A DNA stretch of 64,000 bases from NCBI RefSeq assembly GCF_030143255.1, contig NZ_JARJNR010000006.1, positions 124,001-188,000 of the forward strand. Reading direction: 5' to 3'. Positions 43,217-53,000 of the stretch are shown in pieces. The notes beneath the pieces were generated by a model, which saw nothing but the letters and a program-made list of their open reading frames with translations, was not told the DNA's origin and searched no databases. How positions within the stretch are numbered: position 1 is the first letter of the stretch; each line of letters begins with the position of its first letter. The translations under genes and the position numbers were made by a program. Source of the DNA: Frigidibacter sp. SD6-1. GTDB lineage: Bacteria; Pseudomonadota; Alphaproteobacteria; Rhodobacterales; Rhodobacteraceae.

Positions 43217-44710
43217 TTAACGGTGGTCGCGCTTCAGCTTGCGCTCGAGATACATCGAATAGCGCGACATGCTGAAACAGACGGCAAAGAAGATGAGGCC
43301 GACGAAGAGGTAGGGTTCCCAGTAGATGCCCTTCCAGTTGATGTCGGCCCGGACGATCTTGGTGATGCCCTGCAGCGGGTCAGCAAGGCCGACGAGCGCC
43401 ACAAGCGTGGTGTCCTTGAAGAGCCCGATGAAGGACGAGACGATCCCGGGGATCGATATCTTCAGGGCCTGCGGCATGATGATCAGCCGCTGTGCCTGCC
43501 AGTAATCGAGCCCGAGTGCGTCGGCCGCCTCGTACTGACCGCGCGGCAGGGCCGCGAGGCCGCCCCGGATCACCTCGGCGATATAGGCGGCCGAGAAGAG
43601 GGTGACGAGGATGATGACGCGCAGGATCAGGTCGAAGTTCGTCTGCGGCGGCAGGAAGTACTGCAGGAGCAGCGAGGCGACGAAAAGCATGGTGATCAAG
43701 GGCACGCCCCGGACGAATTCGATGAACCCGACGGAAAGGGTCTTGATCAGGAACATGTCCGATCGCCGACCGAGCGCCAGCAGGATGCCGATCGGCAAGG
43801 ACGCCGAAATCGCAGCAACACCAATGACGAAGGCCAGTAGGAAGCCGCCGAACTGATCCGACCGCTCGTAGAGAAGGCCGAGAGGGATGGCATTGTTCAG
43901 CTTGTCCGTTACCGCCGACTGAACCCAGATCCACCAGACAGCCGCAGTGACAAGTCCGGCACCGCCAGCCACAACCACGCCAACCTGCCGCTGAAGCCCG
44001 TACCAGACCAGCGCGAGGATCACGAAGCCCACAAGCGTACCAATGGGCGCCCAGACCGACCCTCCCCAGAGCAGATAGAAACCGATGAGCGGATAGAGGA
44101 TCGAGAACCAGACAAGCTTTTGCGGCCGCAACTTCGCGACAACGCCCAGCAAAGCGAAGATGACGACCGCGATCACAAGGACCATGGGATTGTCGCTGAG
44201 GATCGCGTCCGACGGCGGATTGGCCTTGGCCACGAAATGCCGCACGCCCAGAAGCGCACCCAGCGTTAGAAGGCCGGAGGCGCCTACGATGCGCAGGTTG
44301 TTCCCGCTTTGGCCGAAATAGAGGATCGGCCCGAGCGCACAGAAAAGAAGCCCGAAGGCAAGGACCGGCCGCCAGTAGAGATCAAGCGGATAGAAGCCGA
44401 AGATGAACTGCTGCCAGCGCTCGCCGATTACCGCCCAGCAAGCCGCATGGCTGTCGGGACCGAGCGTCTCGGCGATGATCTGGCGGCATTCGCCCAGCGA
44501 ACTGGCCGACCAGACGCCGTTCCAGGCCCATGGCACGACCGTCCTCAACACAAGATAGGCGAAGGCCAGGCCCAGGAGGGTCAGGAGCGAGTTCAGGGGC
44601 GTGGAGAACAGGTTCTCACGAAGCCACTTCACTGCGCCGCTTTGCGAGATCGGCGGCTCTTGCGGGCCGAGCATCTCCGTGCGAACGAAAGTAGGTGTCG
44701 GGGTCGCCAT
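43217..44710 (-). CDS. bztC: Amino-acid ABC transporter permease BztC
   Basis: This 497-residue protein has about eight to ten membrane helices. The conserved permease domain is in the last 220 residues, with the EAA-type loop [18 protein letters not shown] and [11 protein letters not shown]. The N-terminal half is a Bzt-specific extension. It pairs with BztB. It starts 1 nt after the bztB stop, with a gap of 11 nt to bztD. Confidence 0.9.
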   Translation of the reverse strand: MATPTPTFVRTEMLGPQEPPISQSGAVKWLRENLFSTPLNSLLTLLGLAFAYLVLRTVVPWAWNGVWSASSLGECRQIIAETLGPDSHAACWAVIGERWQQFIFGFYPLDLYWRPVLAFGLLFCALGPILYFGQSGNNLRIVGASGLLTLGALLGVRHFVAKANPPSDAILSDNPMVLVIAVVIFALLGVVAKLRPQKLVWFSILYPLIGFYLLWGGSVWAPIGTLVGFVILALVWYGLQRQVGVVVAGGAGLVTAAVWWIWVQSAVTDKLNNAIPLGLLYERSDQFGGFLLAFVIGVAAISASLPIGILLALGRRSDMFLIKTLSVGFIEFVRGVPLITMLFVASLLLQYFLPPQTNFDLILRVIILVTLFSAAYIAEVIRGGLAALPRGQYEAADALGLDYWQAQRLIIMPQALKISIPGIVSSFIGLFKDTTLVALVGLADPLQGITKIVRADINWKGIYWEPYLFVGLIFFAVCFSMSRYSMYLERKLKRDHR

Positions 44711-44711
44711 C

Positions 44712-45989
44712 TTAACGTTCCTTCAACTTCACGGACGCGTTGAACGCGTTCATGAGGGACGAGATGATGAGGCTGAGGATCAGATAGATCGCCATCATCA
44801 GCATCATGCACTCAAGTTCCCGGCCGGTCTGGTTCAGCGTGATGCCGCCCAGCGTGCCCTTGAGGTCGAGATAGCTGATCGCCATCCCCAGCGTCGTGTT
44901 CTTGGTCAGGTTCAGATACTGGCTGATCAGCGGCGGGATGATGACCCTGAGAGCCTGCGGCAGGACCACCAGTCGCATGGTCCGGCCCGGCCGGATACCG
45001 AGTGCATAGGCCGCCTCGGTCTGACCTTTGGAGATCGCCAGAATGCCGGCGCGCACCGCCTCGGCGATGAAGGCCCCGGTATAGAGCGAGAGGGCGATCA
45101 GAAGCGCCGTGAAGGAATGCGCGATGGACAGGCCGCCGCGGAAGTTGAAACCCTTGAGTTCGGGATATTCCAGATGGAACCCGCGCCATGCAAGGAAGGC
45201 CGCCACGGGCAGAACGACGACCAGAAGGTTCTGCCACCAGACGACGGGCCGCTCGCCGGTTTCCTCCTGGGTCTTGCGGGCTCGCTGGCTGTTGCGCCGT
45301 GCGACATAGAAGGAGGCAGCGAGCAAGAGAAGCGACACGACAACCGCATAATTGATCGGCACACCGGCCATATCCGCGCCACCCAGCGGTCGTTCGAGCA
45401 GCGGCCAGGGAATGTCTGAGCCACGGTTGGTGATCGCCACCGACTCGTTCAGAAGCATGCTGGCGGCGGGCGCTTGCCCGCTCGCGATCATTTCGTCGGT
45501 CACCCGGAAAGCATTCGGGGGCGGCGTGACCTCTGACAGGATCGTGAACGAGAGGATGATCCACAGCAGGAGGGGAACGTTGCGGAACGTCTCGACATAG
45601 ACCGTCATGATTCGGCTGACGATCCAGTTGTTCGAAAGCCGGAGAACACCAGCGAAGACACCGAGGATCGTCGCAAAGATGCAGCCGAAGAAGGCCACGA
45701 CCAGCGTATTGAGAAGCCCGACCACAGCTGCCCGCGAATGCGTGCTGTCGTTTGTGTAGGGAATGAGCTGCTGGCCGATGTCATAGCCCGCGCGGTTCCA
45801 CAGGAAGCTGAAGTTGATGTCCTTGTCCTTGGCGGCAAGGTTCTTGATCGTATTGTCAGCCAACCAGCCGACGAACAGAAGCGCGAGGATCAGCACGATC
45901 ACCTGGATGGTGATCGAACGATACCGCGTGTCATAGATAAGCATGCTGAGCCGAAAGTTTTCTTTCGGCGCGTCGGCGACATAGGCCAT
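44712..45989 (-). CDS. bztB: Amino-acid ABC transporter permease BztB
   Basis: This 425-residue permease has a first helix at about 26-46 (TIQVIVLILALLFVGWL), the YVETFRNVPLLLWI motif and the C-terminal EAA loop EAAYALGIRPGRTMRLV. A long insert between the first and last permease segments is typical of BztB. The ATG with a GGGGGAG site gives MAYVADAP. The SBP gene and a hairpin lie upstream, so it is translated from the read-through message. Confidence 0.9.
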   Translation of the reverse strand: MAYVADAPKENFRLSMLIYDTRYRSITIQVIVLILALLFVGWLADNTIKNLAAKDKDINFSFLWNRAGYDIGQQLIPYTNDSTHSRAAVVGLLNTLVVAFFGCIFATILGVFAGVLRLSNNWIVSRIMTVYVETFRNVPLLLWIILSFTILSEVTPPPNAFRVTDEMIASGQAPAASMLLNESVAITNRGSDIPWPLLERPLGGADMAGVPINYAVVVSLLLLAASFYVARRNSQRARKTQEETGERPVVWWQNLLVVVLPVAAFLAWRGFHLEYPELKGFNFRGGLSIAHSFTALLIALSLYTGAFIAEAVRAGILAISKGQTEAAYALGIRPGRTMRLVVLPQALRVIIPPLISQYLNLTKNTTLGMAISYLDLKGTLGGITLNQTGRELECMMLMMAIYLILSLIISSLMNAFNASVKLKER

Positions 45990-46081
45990 TGGCTCCCCCC
46001 TGCGATCGACCGCGCGCCCGTGAATGGGCGTCATATGGGGTCTAGCGCCCCGGCGATCGTCGCGTTGCTACTGGTAGAAAA

Positions 46082-46106
46082 AGAGCGCGCCGATAGGGCG
46101 CGCTCT
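46082..46106 (-). terminator. Attenuator/terminator between bztA and bztB
   Basis: A 10-bp stem AGAGCGCGCC/GGCGCGCTCT with a short loop is followed on the minus strand by TTTTT. It should end most transcripts after bztA, making the binding protein the most abundant product. Confidence 0.8.
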
Positions 46107-46119
46107 CGAAGTCAGGCGA

Positions 46120-47136
46120 TCAGCGGAAGGGCGGCGAGTACTGCAGCCCGCCGTTGGTCCACAGTTCGTTCAGGCCGCGGGCCAGACCGATCGGGGTGGA
46201 TTCGCCAATGTTGGCGGCGAAGATTTCGCCATAGTTGCCGTTGGCCATGATGGCGCGCTTGAACGCATCCTTGTCGAGGCCGGTCATGGCGCCCATGTCG
46301 CCTTCGACGCCGAGCAGGCGGCGCACTTCCGGGTCGGTCGAGGAAGATGCCATCTCTTCGGCATTGGCCTTGGTGACGCCCTTTTCTTCGGCCGTCAGCA
46401 GCGCGTTGAGCGTCCAGCGAACGACATCACCCCACTGGTTGTCGCCATGACGGACGACCGGGCCGAGCGGCTCTTTCGAGATGATCTCGGGCAGGATGAT
46501 GTGGCTGTCCGGATCGGGCAGCGTCGCGCGGGTCGCCGCAAGGCCCGAGGCGTCGGTGGTGAAGGCGTCGCAGGCGCCCGCCATGTACTGGCGCTGCGCT
46601 TCGGCGTCATCAGCAACCGTGACCGGGGTGTAGCTGATGTTGTTCGACTTGAAGAAGTCGGCGAGGTTCAGTTCGGTGGTGGTGCCGGTCTGGATGCAGA
46701 CCGTGGCGCCGTCGAGCTCCTTGGCCGACAGGATGCCGAGATCCTTCTTCACCATGAAGCCCTGACCGTCATAGTAGTTCACGCCGACGAAATCGAGCTT
46801 GAGGTCGGTGTCGCGCGAATAGGTCCAGGTCGAGTTGCGGACGAGAAGGTCCACCTCGCCCGAGGCGAGCGCGGTGAAGCGGGTCTCGCCGGTGGTCGGA
46901 ACGAACTTCACCTTCGACGGGTCGCCCAGAACGGCGGCGCCGATCGCACGGCAGAGATCGACATCGAAGCCGGTCCAGTTGTTGTTTGCATCCGGCGCAC
47001 CGAAGCCCGTCAGGCCGGTGTTCGAACCGCAGATCAGCTCGCCCCGGGCCTTCACGTCATCAAGCGTGCCGGCCGAGGCAAAACCGGCCATAAGGGCCGA
47101 CGCTGCCAGCGTTCCGAGAAATACGGATTTTTTCAT
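46120..47136 (-). CDS. bztA: Glutamate/glutamine/aspartate/asparagine-binding periplasmic protein
   Basis: This 338-residue type 3 amino-acid binding protein has a signal peptide (MKKSVFLGTLAASALMAGF, likely cut after ASA at about 22). Typical segments are GFGAPDANNNWTGFDVDLCRAIG, TGETRFTALASGEVDLLVRN and DAFTTDASGLAATRA. It captures acidic amino acids and amides. It leads the operon. AGGAAGAGG precedes the ATG. Confidence 0.93.
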   Translation of the reverse strand: MKKSVFLGTLAASALMAGFASAGTLDDVKARGELICGSNTGLTGFGAPDANNNWTGFDVDLCRAIGAAVLGDPSKVKFVPTTGETRFTALASGEVDLLVRNSTWTYSRDTDLKLDFVGVNYYDGQGFMVKKDLGILSAKELDGATVCIQTGTTTELNLADFFKSNNISYTPVTVADDAEAQRQYMAGACDAFTTDASGLAATRATLPDPDSHIILPEIISKEPLGPVVRHGDNQWGDVVRWTLNALLTAEEKGVTKANAEEMASSSTDPEVRRLLGVEGDMGAMTGLDKDAFKRAIMANGNYGEIFAANIGESTPIGLARGLNELWTNGGLQYSPPFR

Positions 47137-47354
47137 GAGTACCTCTTCCTGAGTTGCCGCCCGGGCCACGAGCGGTCTGTTATCGCCAGTTGTCCTGGCA
47201 AGTTCGTTGGGGCTCCCCAGCGGGGGCAGTTTCGACAGATGGGCGTGCTGCGTCAAGGTTACATTCCGCCATTTTGCCGGTCGAAGTGCATTTCTTGGCG
47301 GTCAGAAAGAAAACGAAATCGTCGGCGGCTTGCCTCGACAGAATATTTCATCGC

Positions 47355-48062
47355 CTAGCAACAGAGTTCCCAGAAATGTCGCGCCCGCAGAAAATCTGTC
47401 CGCTTCTTCTCCGCTATGACGGACGCTTCTTCATCTTCGCCCCATTGTTGCGCCTGCCAGTCCTCATCGAATCGCGACATTTGCCAGAGATTGGCGACAT
47501 CGAAATCGTCGGTCGTCGCCGCCAGCCCGAGGATCAATGAGCCGCTCAGCGACACCAGATCGTGCAGCGCCGTCAGCTGAAACGACGTCATTTCATGCAC
47601 TTTTTGCGAGAGTTTCTGCAGCGCGCCGCCCGGCTGTGGAACCGGCACGACGCCAATAGTCGTCACCAGCCGCGCATCAAGCGCCCCCGCCGCCCAGTCG
47701 AGCATCGGGTCCCAGACCTGCGCCTGCGCGCGGCGGAGCGCTTCGGGTGCCTCGGCGCGATAGCACAGAAGGTCGGAGGCACCATAGGCCGCGATCATCG
47801 CCGCCACCTCGTCGAACTGATGCGCTACCTTGTCGATTGCCGCATTGGCGGCGCGCGTCACAGGCATGAGACCGGGATCGACCGTTTCCTCAACCGCCCG
47901 CCATTCGGCTGCGACCGCCTCGGCCATCGCGTTGGTGGGCAGGCGAAGTGCGGCCTTCGCCGGTGTCTTCAACACCCGCCCATCGGCGCTTACCTCAAAC
48001 CCGCCGTCCACCGCCACAACCGTGACGTCCTTCCAGAACCGCTTTGCCTTCCAGCCGCTCAT
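47355..48062 (-). CDS. ATP12-family F1-ATPase assembly chaperone
   Basis: This 235-residue protein matches the ATP12 family, which in mitochondria assembles the F1 alpha subunit and is common in alphaproteobacteria. Recognisable parts are WKAKRFWKDVTV, VDGGFEVSADGRVLKTPAKAAL, SDLLCYRAEAPEALRRAQAQVWDPML and the C-terminal helices. It starts in the ATGA overlapping the phosphatase stop and is the last gene of the crcB-rluC-HAD operon. Confidence 0.9.
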   Translation of the reverse strand: MSGWKAKRFWKDVTVVAVDGGFEVSADGRVLKTPAKAALRLPTNAMAEAVAAEWRAVEETVDPGLMPVTRAANAAIDKVAHQFDEVAAMIAAYGASDLLCYRAEAPEALRRAQAQVWDPMLDWAAGALDARLVTTIGVVPVPQPGGALQKLSQKVHEMTSFQLTALHDLVSLSGSLILGLAATTDDFDVANLWQMSRFDEDWQAQQWGEDEEASVIAEKKRTDFLRARHFWELCC

Positions 48063-48724
48063 GCCCGTTCCCAAGTCTCCTCAAGCGCCGCCGCCAGCGC
48101 CCCGAATGTGTCGACCAGCCGGTCGGCGGCCGCAAGTGCCGTCAGCGGATGGTAGCCCCAGGTGACGCCGATGGTGGTCACGCGCGCCGCGCGCCCCATT
48201 TCCATGTCAAAGCTCGTGTCGCCGATCATCACGGCATCTGCCGTGGCAACCCCGGTCTCGGCAAGGGCCGCCAGAACCATCGAAGGGTGGGGCTTCGAGG
48301 GATGATCGTCAGCCACCTGAACACTGTCGAACATACCTTCGAGCCCATGCGCCGAAAGGACATGCCGCAGGCCGCGCCGTGACTTGCCGGTCGCGACGGC
48401 AAGCCGGACATGCGGGTCGGCCGCAAGCCGCCGCAAGAGCGGGGCAGCGCCTTCGAAAAGCGGCGAATGCGTCCGCTCGCGCAGCTGGCCGAAGGATCCC
48501 TTGTAGGCTTCAACGATCCGTCCCTGCACATCGTCAGGGCAATGCGGCACGAGCCGCCGGACCGCTTCGGGCAGCGAAAGGCCCACGATGCCCAGCACCC
48601 GATCGCGTGGCGGCAGCGGTTGATCCACAGATGCGAAACCGGTGGCCATCGCGGCGAGAATATGATCCTGACTGTCGACGAGCGTGCCGTCGACATCGAA
48701 GATGACGAGCCGCGGTGCGCTCAT
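48059..48724 (-). CDS. HAD-superfamily hydrolase (phosphoglycolate-phosphatase-like)
   Basis: This 221-residue HAD-IA phosphatase has motif I FDVDGTLVDS, motif II VATGKS, motif III lysine in HPSKPHPSM and motif IV IGDTSFDMEMG. A helical cap lies between motifs I and II. Gph-like or pyrophosphatase-like activity is likely; the substrate is open. Its start overlaps rluC in ATGA, and its stop overlaps the ATP12 gene. Confidence 0.88.
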   Translation of the reverse strand: MSAPRLVIFDVDGTLVDSQDHILAAMATGFASVDQPLPPRDRVLGIVGLSLPEAVRRLVPHCPDDVQGRIVEAYKGSFGQLRERTHSPLFEGAAPLLRRLAADPHVRLAVATGKSRRGLRHVLSAHGLEGMFDSVQVADDHPSKPHPSMVLAALAETGVATADAVMIGDTSFDMEMGRAARVTTIGVTWGYHPLTALAAADRLVDTFGALAAALEETWERA

Positions 48725-49773
48725 TCCGTATCCCGGAACGGGTCGGCGGGCACATCCTGCTCGACCCAGCCAAGCGTCTTCCACGTCCGCGTCATATGGT
48801 CGGGCAAAGGCGCCGTCAGGGTGATGCGTTTGCCGGTGATCGGATGGTCGAAGGCGATCGAGCGGGCATGGAGATGCAGCTTGCGGCTGATGTCGCCACC
48901 GAGTTGCGCCCCCCAGCCGTCGCCCAGGTTTTCCTGCCCCGACCCGCCATATTTGCCGTCGCCAACGATCGGATGGCCAAGTTCGGCCATATGGGCGCGC
49001 AGTTGGTGGGTGCGCCCGGTGATCGGCACCATTGCCACCCACGAAGCGCGCGTGCCAAGCGCGTCAAGGACGGCATAATCGGTGGTGGCACGCTTCGCGC
49101 CCTCGGTCTGATCGACCTTCGAAGGGTGGATGGCGACCATCTTCTCGCCCTCGCCCGCGCCGCCGCGCCCCGGCGCCTTTACCAGCCCGAAGCGGATCGT
49201 GCCCATCTTCGGGTTCGGCACGCCTGCGACCGCCGCCCAGTATATCTTGCGGGTGGTCCGCTGGCGAAACGCTTCCGACAAAGCCCGCGCGATCCGGTCG
49301 GCGCGGGCCAGAAGCAAGATGCCCGAAGTGTCCTTGTCCAGCCGGTGGACAAGCTTCGGCCGGTCCTTGTAGCCGAACATCAGCGCCGCCGTCAGCCCGT
49401 CGACATGGCGGTTGCCCTGCCCCGACCCGCCCTGCGAGGGCAGGCCCGGCGGCTTGTTTAGCGCGATGATATGCTCGTCCTTCCACAGGACGGCCGCCTG
49501 GATCATCCGCGCGTCGGCCTCGGGCACGCCGGGGGTCAGCGCGGGCCTTGGTGCTTCGGGGTCGGCCTTCGGCATCGGCGGCACGCGGATCTCCGCCCCC
49601 GGGCCGACGCGGGTCGAAGCCTTGGCACGCGCGCCATCGACCCGGACCTGACCGGTGCGGCACCATTTCTCGACCTGGCCTTGCGTGACCTCGGGCAGGC
49701 GCTTCTTCAGCCAGCGGTCAAGGCGGCTTTCGCCGTCGGCCTCGGCCACCGTCATCATCCTGACCCCGCTCAT
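48721..49773 (-). CDS. rluC: RluC/RluD-family 23S rRNA pseudouridine synthase
   Basis: This 350-residue enzyme has an N-terminal S4 domain (about 15-75, RLDRWLKKRLPEVTQGQVEKWC) and the catalytic domain, with the aspartate in LVHRLDKDTSG. PITGRTHQLRAHM and HPIVGDGKYGG are typical of RluC. It pseudouridylates 23S rRNA. It lies between crcB and HAD genes with 4-nt overlaps at both ends. Confidence 0.88.
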   Translation of the reverse strand: MSGVRMMTVAEADGESRLDRWLKKRLPEVTQGQVEKWCRTGQVRVDGARAKASTRVGPGAEIRVPPMPKADPEAPRPALTPGVPEADARMIQAAVLWKDEHIIALNKPPGLPSQGGSGQGNRHVDGLTAALMFGYKDRPKLVHRLDKDTSGILLLARADRIARALSEAFRQRTTRKIYWAAVAGVPNPKMGTIRFGLVKAPGRGGAGEGEKMVAIHPSKVDQTEGAKRATTDYAVLDALGTRASWVAMVPITGRTHQLRAHMAELGHPIVGDGKYGGSGQENLGDGWGAQLGGDISRKLHLHARSIAFDHPITGKRITLTAPLPDHMTRTWKTLGWVEQDVPADPFRDTE

Positions 49774-50147
49774 GCCAACACCCCCCGCGCCACGCTCATG
49801 CCTACAAAGAGCGCGGCGAGCGACAGAGCAACCGATGCGCCGACGTAGAACGTCGCGCCAGTCGTATCCCCGCCTTGCCAGAGACTGACCGCGTCGAGCG
49901 AAAAGGCCGAGAAGGTGGTGAACCCGCCGAGGAGGCCGGTCATCAGTAAAGGCGCCAGGCGCGTGAGGTCACGGTGCCCGAACCAGATCACCAGCACCCC
50001 CATGAGAAACGAGCCCGCCACATTGACGAATAGCGTGGCCCAGGGAAAACCCGTGCCGATCAGCCGCAGGGCGGCAACGCCGGTGAGATACCGGGCCGAG
50101 GCGCCGAGGGCGCCGCCGAGAGCCACCTGGAGAAGGGTTGCAAACAT
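49770..50147 (-). CDS. crcB: Fluoride channel CrcB/Fluc
   Basis: This 125-residue membrane protein has four helices. The family motifs GGALGASARYL (about 11-21), TLFVNVAGSFLMGVL and LLGGFTTFSAFSLD, which holds the fluoride pore phenylalanines, are intact. It exports fluoride as a dual-topology dimer. No fluoride riboswitch was recognised upstream. It is the first gene of an overlapping four-gene operon. Confidence 0.93.
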   Translation of the reverse strand: MFATLLQVALGGALGASARYLTGVAALRLIGTGFPWATLFVNVAGSFLMGVLVIWFGHRDLTRLAPLLMTGLLGGFTTFSAFSLDAVSLWQGGDTTGATFYVGASVALSLAALFVGMSVARGVLA

Positions 50148-50196
50148 GCGCCTTCCTCCTCGCTTGTGCGCGCGATGTCAACAGAGGCTCCAAGGG

Positions 50197-50256
50197 CTCC
50201 TCGTCGCCATCGGCGCTCGTCGCAGCCCCGACGAGAAGCCGAAGGCGCACGAGGAG
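50197..50256. repeat. Inverted pair of CTCnTCG intergenic repeats
   Basis: Copy one (50197-50222, plus) runs CTCCTCGTCG to GCTCGTCG. Copy two (50229-50256, minus) runs CTCCTCGTGCG to CTTCTCGTCG. The two are imperfect inverted repeats of each other and end 15 nt beyond the rarA stop. Confidence 0.7.
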
Positions 50257-50270
50257 GCCGGGCCTGGAGG

Positions 50271-51581
50271 TCAGGTCTGGCGCTTGTCCCTGAGTTTCGC
50301 GAACCACTCGACCCGCTTCTTCAGATCGCGCTCGAACCCCCGCTCGACCGGCTGATAGAGGACCGGCCGCCGCATCGTTTCGGGAAAATAGTTCTGCCCC
50401 GAAAACCCGTCCTCGGCATCGTGGTCGTAGGCATAGCCCGCACCGTAGCCTTCGTCCTTCATCAGCCGGGTGGGCGCATTCAGGATATGTTTCGGCGGCG
50501 GCTCCGACCCGGTCCGCCGCGCCTCGGCGCGGGCAGCCTTGTAGGCCGTGTAGGCAGCGTTCGACTTGGGTGCCAGCGCCAGATAGATCACGGCCTGCGC
50601 CAAGGCCAGTTCGCCTTCGGGCGACCCCAGCCGCTCATAGACCTCCCAGGCGTGCAGACAGATCGTCTGGGCCTGCGGATCGGCGAGGCCGATATCCTCG
50701 ACCGACATGCGGGTGATGCGGCGGGCAAGAAAGCGCGGGTCCTCGCCCCCTTCCAGCATCCGTGAGAGCCAGTAGAGCGCCGCATCCGGGTCCGAGCCGC
50801 GCACCGATTTGTGCAGCGCCGAGATCAGGTTGTAATGCTCGTCCCCCGACTTGTCGTACTTGGCGGCGCGGCGCATCAGCCGCTGCGACAGCTGATCGCG
50901 GTCCAGGGGGCCGTCCACTTTCCAGGCAGCGACCTGCTCGACGAGATTGAGAAGCGCCCGCCCGTCACCATCGGCCATTTCCAAGAGCGCCTCGCGCGCC
51001 TCGGGGCGAAGCGGCAGGGCGCGGTTCAGTTCCTTTTCCGCCCGTTGTGCCAGCCGCTCCAGTTCTGCAAGCGACAGGCGCGCAAGGACGATCACCTGCG
51101 CACGGCTCAGAACGGCTGCGTTCAGCTCGAACGACGGATTCTCGGTCGTGGCGCCGACGAGGAGGATGGTGCCATCCTCCATGTGCGGCAGGAAACTGTC
51201 CTGCTGGGCCTTGTTGAAGCGGTGGATTTCATCGACGAAGAGAAGCGTCCCCCTGCCCTGCCGGGCGCGCAGCTTGGCCGCGTCGAAGACCTTTCGCAGT
51301 TCCGGCACACCTGAAAAGATCGCACTGATCTGCACGAATTCCCGGTCCGTCGCATCGGCCAAAAGACGCGCGATGGTGGTTTTGCCCACCCCGGGCGGCC
51401 CCCAGAAGATGACCGAAGACAGGCTTCCCGCCGCCAGCATCGCGCCAAGCGGGCCTTCGGGCCCGAGAACCTTTTCCTGCCCGATGACCTCGGAAAGCGA
51501 ACGCGGTCTGATCCGGTCAGCCAACGGCCGCGCGGGCGCGGGCGCGCCATCCTTGCCTGCGATGTCGAACAGATCGGCCAT
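50271..51581 (-). CDS. rarA: Replication-associated recombination protein A (MgsA/RarA)
   Basis: This 436-residue AAA+ clamp-loader-like ATPase acts at stalled replication forks. It has Walker A GPPGVGKTT (about 61-69), Walker B FVDEIHRFNKAQQD, sensor TTENPSFELNAAVLSR, and the C-terminal helical domain with HKSVRGSDPDAALYWLSRM and AGYAYDHD. Length and motifs fit the family. A repeat pair marks its 3' end. Confidence 0.93.
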   Translation of the reverse strand: MADLFDIAGKDGAPAPARPLADRIRPRSLSEVIGQEKVLGPEGPLGAMLAAGSLSSVIFWGPPGVGKTTIARLLADATDREFVQISAIFSGVPELRKVFDAAKLRARQGRGTLLFVDEIHRFNKAQQDSFLPHMEDGTILLVGATTENPSFELNAAVLSRAQVIVLARLSLAELERLAQRAEKELNRALPLRPEAREALLEMADGDGRALLNLVEQVAAWKVDGPLDRDQLSQRLMRRAAKYDKSGDEHYNLISALHKSVRGSDPDAALYWLSRMLEGGEDPRFLARRITRMSVEDIGLADPQAQTICLHAWEVYERLGSPEGELALAQAVIYLALAPKSNAAYTAYKAARAEARRTGSEPPPKHILNAPTRLMKDEGYGAGYAYDHDAEDGFSGQNYFPETMRRPVLYQPVERGFERDLKKRVEWFAKLRDKRQT

Positions 51582-51631
51582 AGGCCGACATTAGCCGCCG
51601 CGCGGCGGCACCGGAAGGGCCGAGTGGCGCG

Positions 51632-52288
51632 TCAGTTCAGCTGGCGAGAAAAGTCCATCGAGACGACCTGGCAATCCTCGCCGTCGATCTCCATCACCGG
51701 CCCCATCGCCGTCATGTCGACATGGACGCGCGGCGCCCAGCGCGGCCAGGTGGCGGCGAGAAGCGTGAGGCAGGTGGCCGCGCCGAGCCGGCGCGAGGTC
51801 TTGCCGATCTCTGCAATGAGGATCGCATGGACCTTGCGGCGGATGCCCGCGGGCACGTCGTGCGACACGAAAAGGCGCGAACTTTCCCAGATATGATCCG
51901 ATACCGGCGCCTCGTCATAGAGCAGGTCGAACGGGATCGAATCGATCAGCCCGCGCTGCGCGTCGCGGATCATGTAGGAATAAAGCCCGCAGCGCGCCGT
52001 CGTCGGCGTCAGCCGGTTCCCGGCGAGCACGCGGCCAAACTCGTCATGCACGACCACCCACCGGCTCGCCGGTGTGTCATACTGGTCATATTCCATCCCC
52101 AGCGCTTCGGGCAGCGCCCAGCGCTTGAGGCTGATGAACGATTGCTTCCGCTGGCGGAAGTAATTGCCGAACAATTCGCCATGGGCATGGATATTCTCGA
52201 ACGACAGGGTCGTGGTGAGGATTTCCGATCCGACGCTTTCGGCCGGGTGAGCGGGCAGCAGGGTTTCCTGATCCAGAATCCGGGTCAC
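51632..52288 (-). CDS. Acyl-homoserine-lactone synthase (LuxI family)
   Basis: This 218-residue GNAT-fold enzyme makes N-acyl-homoserine lactone signals from SAM and an acyl carrier. The conserved LuxI residues are visible: R and F/W in YFRQRKQSFISLKRW, acidic residues in GMEYDQYD, RL in VLAGNRLTPTT, and E-R in WESSRLFV. It starts at GTG overlapping the luxR stop in GTGA. An upstream in-frame start at 52441 would be antisense-like and is rejected. The acyl chain length cannot be predicted. Confidence 0.88.
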   Translation of the reverse strand: MTRILDQETLLPAHPAESVGSEILTTTLSFENIHAHGELFGNYFRQRKQSFISLKRWALPEALGMEYDQYDTPASRWVVVHDEFGRVLAGNRLTPTTARCGLYSYMIRDAQRGLIDSIPFDLLYDEAPVSDHIWESSRLFVSHDVPAGIRRKVHAILIAEIGKTSRRLGAATCLTLLAATWPRWAPRVHVDMTAMGPVMEIDGEDCQVVSMDFSRQLN

Positions 52289-52896
52289 AGCAGTTTGTAC
52301 TCCTTGGCTCTCTGCAAGGCCTCTGCGGTGGTCCGGGCAAGAAGCTTTTGCCGGGCGGAATTCAGCCGCGCCTTGAACGCACTTTCCGATATGCCAAGCG
52401 TGGCTGCGGCCTTGGCATGGCGCATCCCCTTGGCGACGCAATTCAGCGCCTCAATCTGCGAACGGGAAAGGCTTTCGGGCGGCTCTGTAATGTCGTGAAG
52501 CCTCAGGACGATTGCCGCGATCGTTTCGATTTCCTGATCTTCGAACTCCCGGTCAGACCGGGCAAAACTCGCAATGGTACGGGAACTGATCGGGCCGCAG
52601 GCAACCGTGCAGCCATATTTGAGGCCGTAGGTCGCCGCTTCCTTGAAAAGGCCGAACGGATCCAGGAGCTTGGGATCGCTCCAGCGGATCGAGCCCGTGG
52701 TGGAAAACCCCCAGGCCGTCATCGGATCGCGCAGGACATAGCCGTTGTTGGTGTAATGGTCGAGCCAGGCCTGATCGTAGGTCTGGAACGACAGAAGCGG
52801 CGACGTAAAGCGGATGTGCAGGCCGACAAAATACCCGGCCGACGCCATAAGCGCCAGTTTCCGCAGCTCGAAGTCTAGGCCTGTATTTACCGACAT
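52285..52896 (-). CDS. LuxR-family quorum-sensing transcriptional regulator
   Basis: This 203-residue protein has an autoinducer-binding domain (about 5-125) with the ligand-pocket pattern W, Y, DP and W in AWLDHYTNNGYVLRDPMTAW, and YGCTVACG. The C-terminal helix-turn-helix (about 140-203) includes LSRSQIEALNCVAKG and LGISESAFKARL. It is shorter than the usual 235-250 residues, mainly in the linker and N terminus. The ATG at 52896 is preferred over a TTG two codons upstream. It responds to the signal of the overlapping luxI. Confidence 0.88.
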   Translation of the reverse strand: MSVNTGLDFELRKLALMASAGYFVGLHIRFTSPLLSFQTYDQAWLDHYTNNGYVLRDPMTAWGFSTTGSIRWSDPKLLDPFGLFKEAATYGLKYGCTVACGPISSRTIASFARSDREFEDQEIETIAAIVLRLHDITEPPESLSRSQIEALNCVAKGMRHAKAAATLGISESAFKARLNSARQKLLARTTAEALQRAKEYKLL

Positions 52897-53000
52897 GTCC
52901 AAAATGGTAACTTGCCCCGCACAGACACAACCAATAATTGATGAAGTTTGATGTTATTTTGAGGGACTTTACAACTGGTTACGCGCAATCCTGTGCTTTT

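Noticed and set aside
50148-50270. Fluoride riboswitch upstream of crcB
   Set aside because: No fluoride-aptamer pattern was seen; the region is occupied by the CTCnTCG repeat pair that lies at the rarA 3' end.
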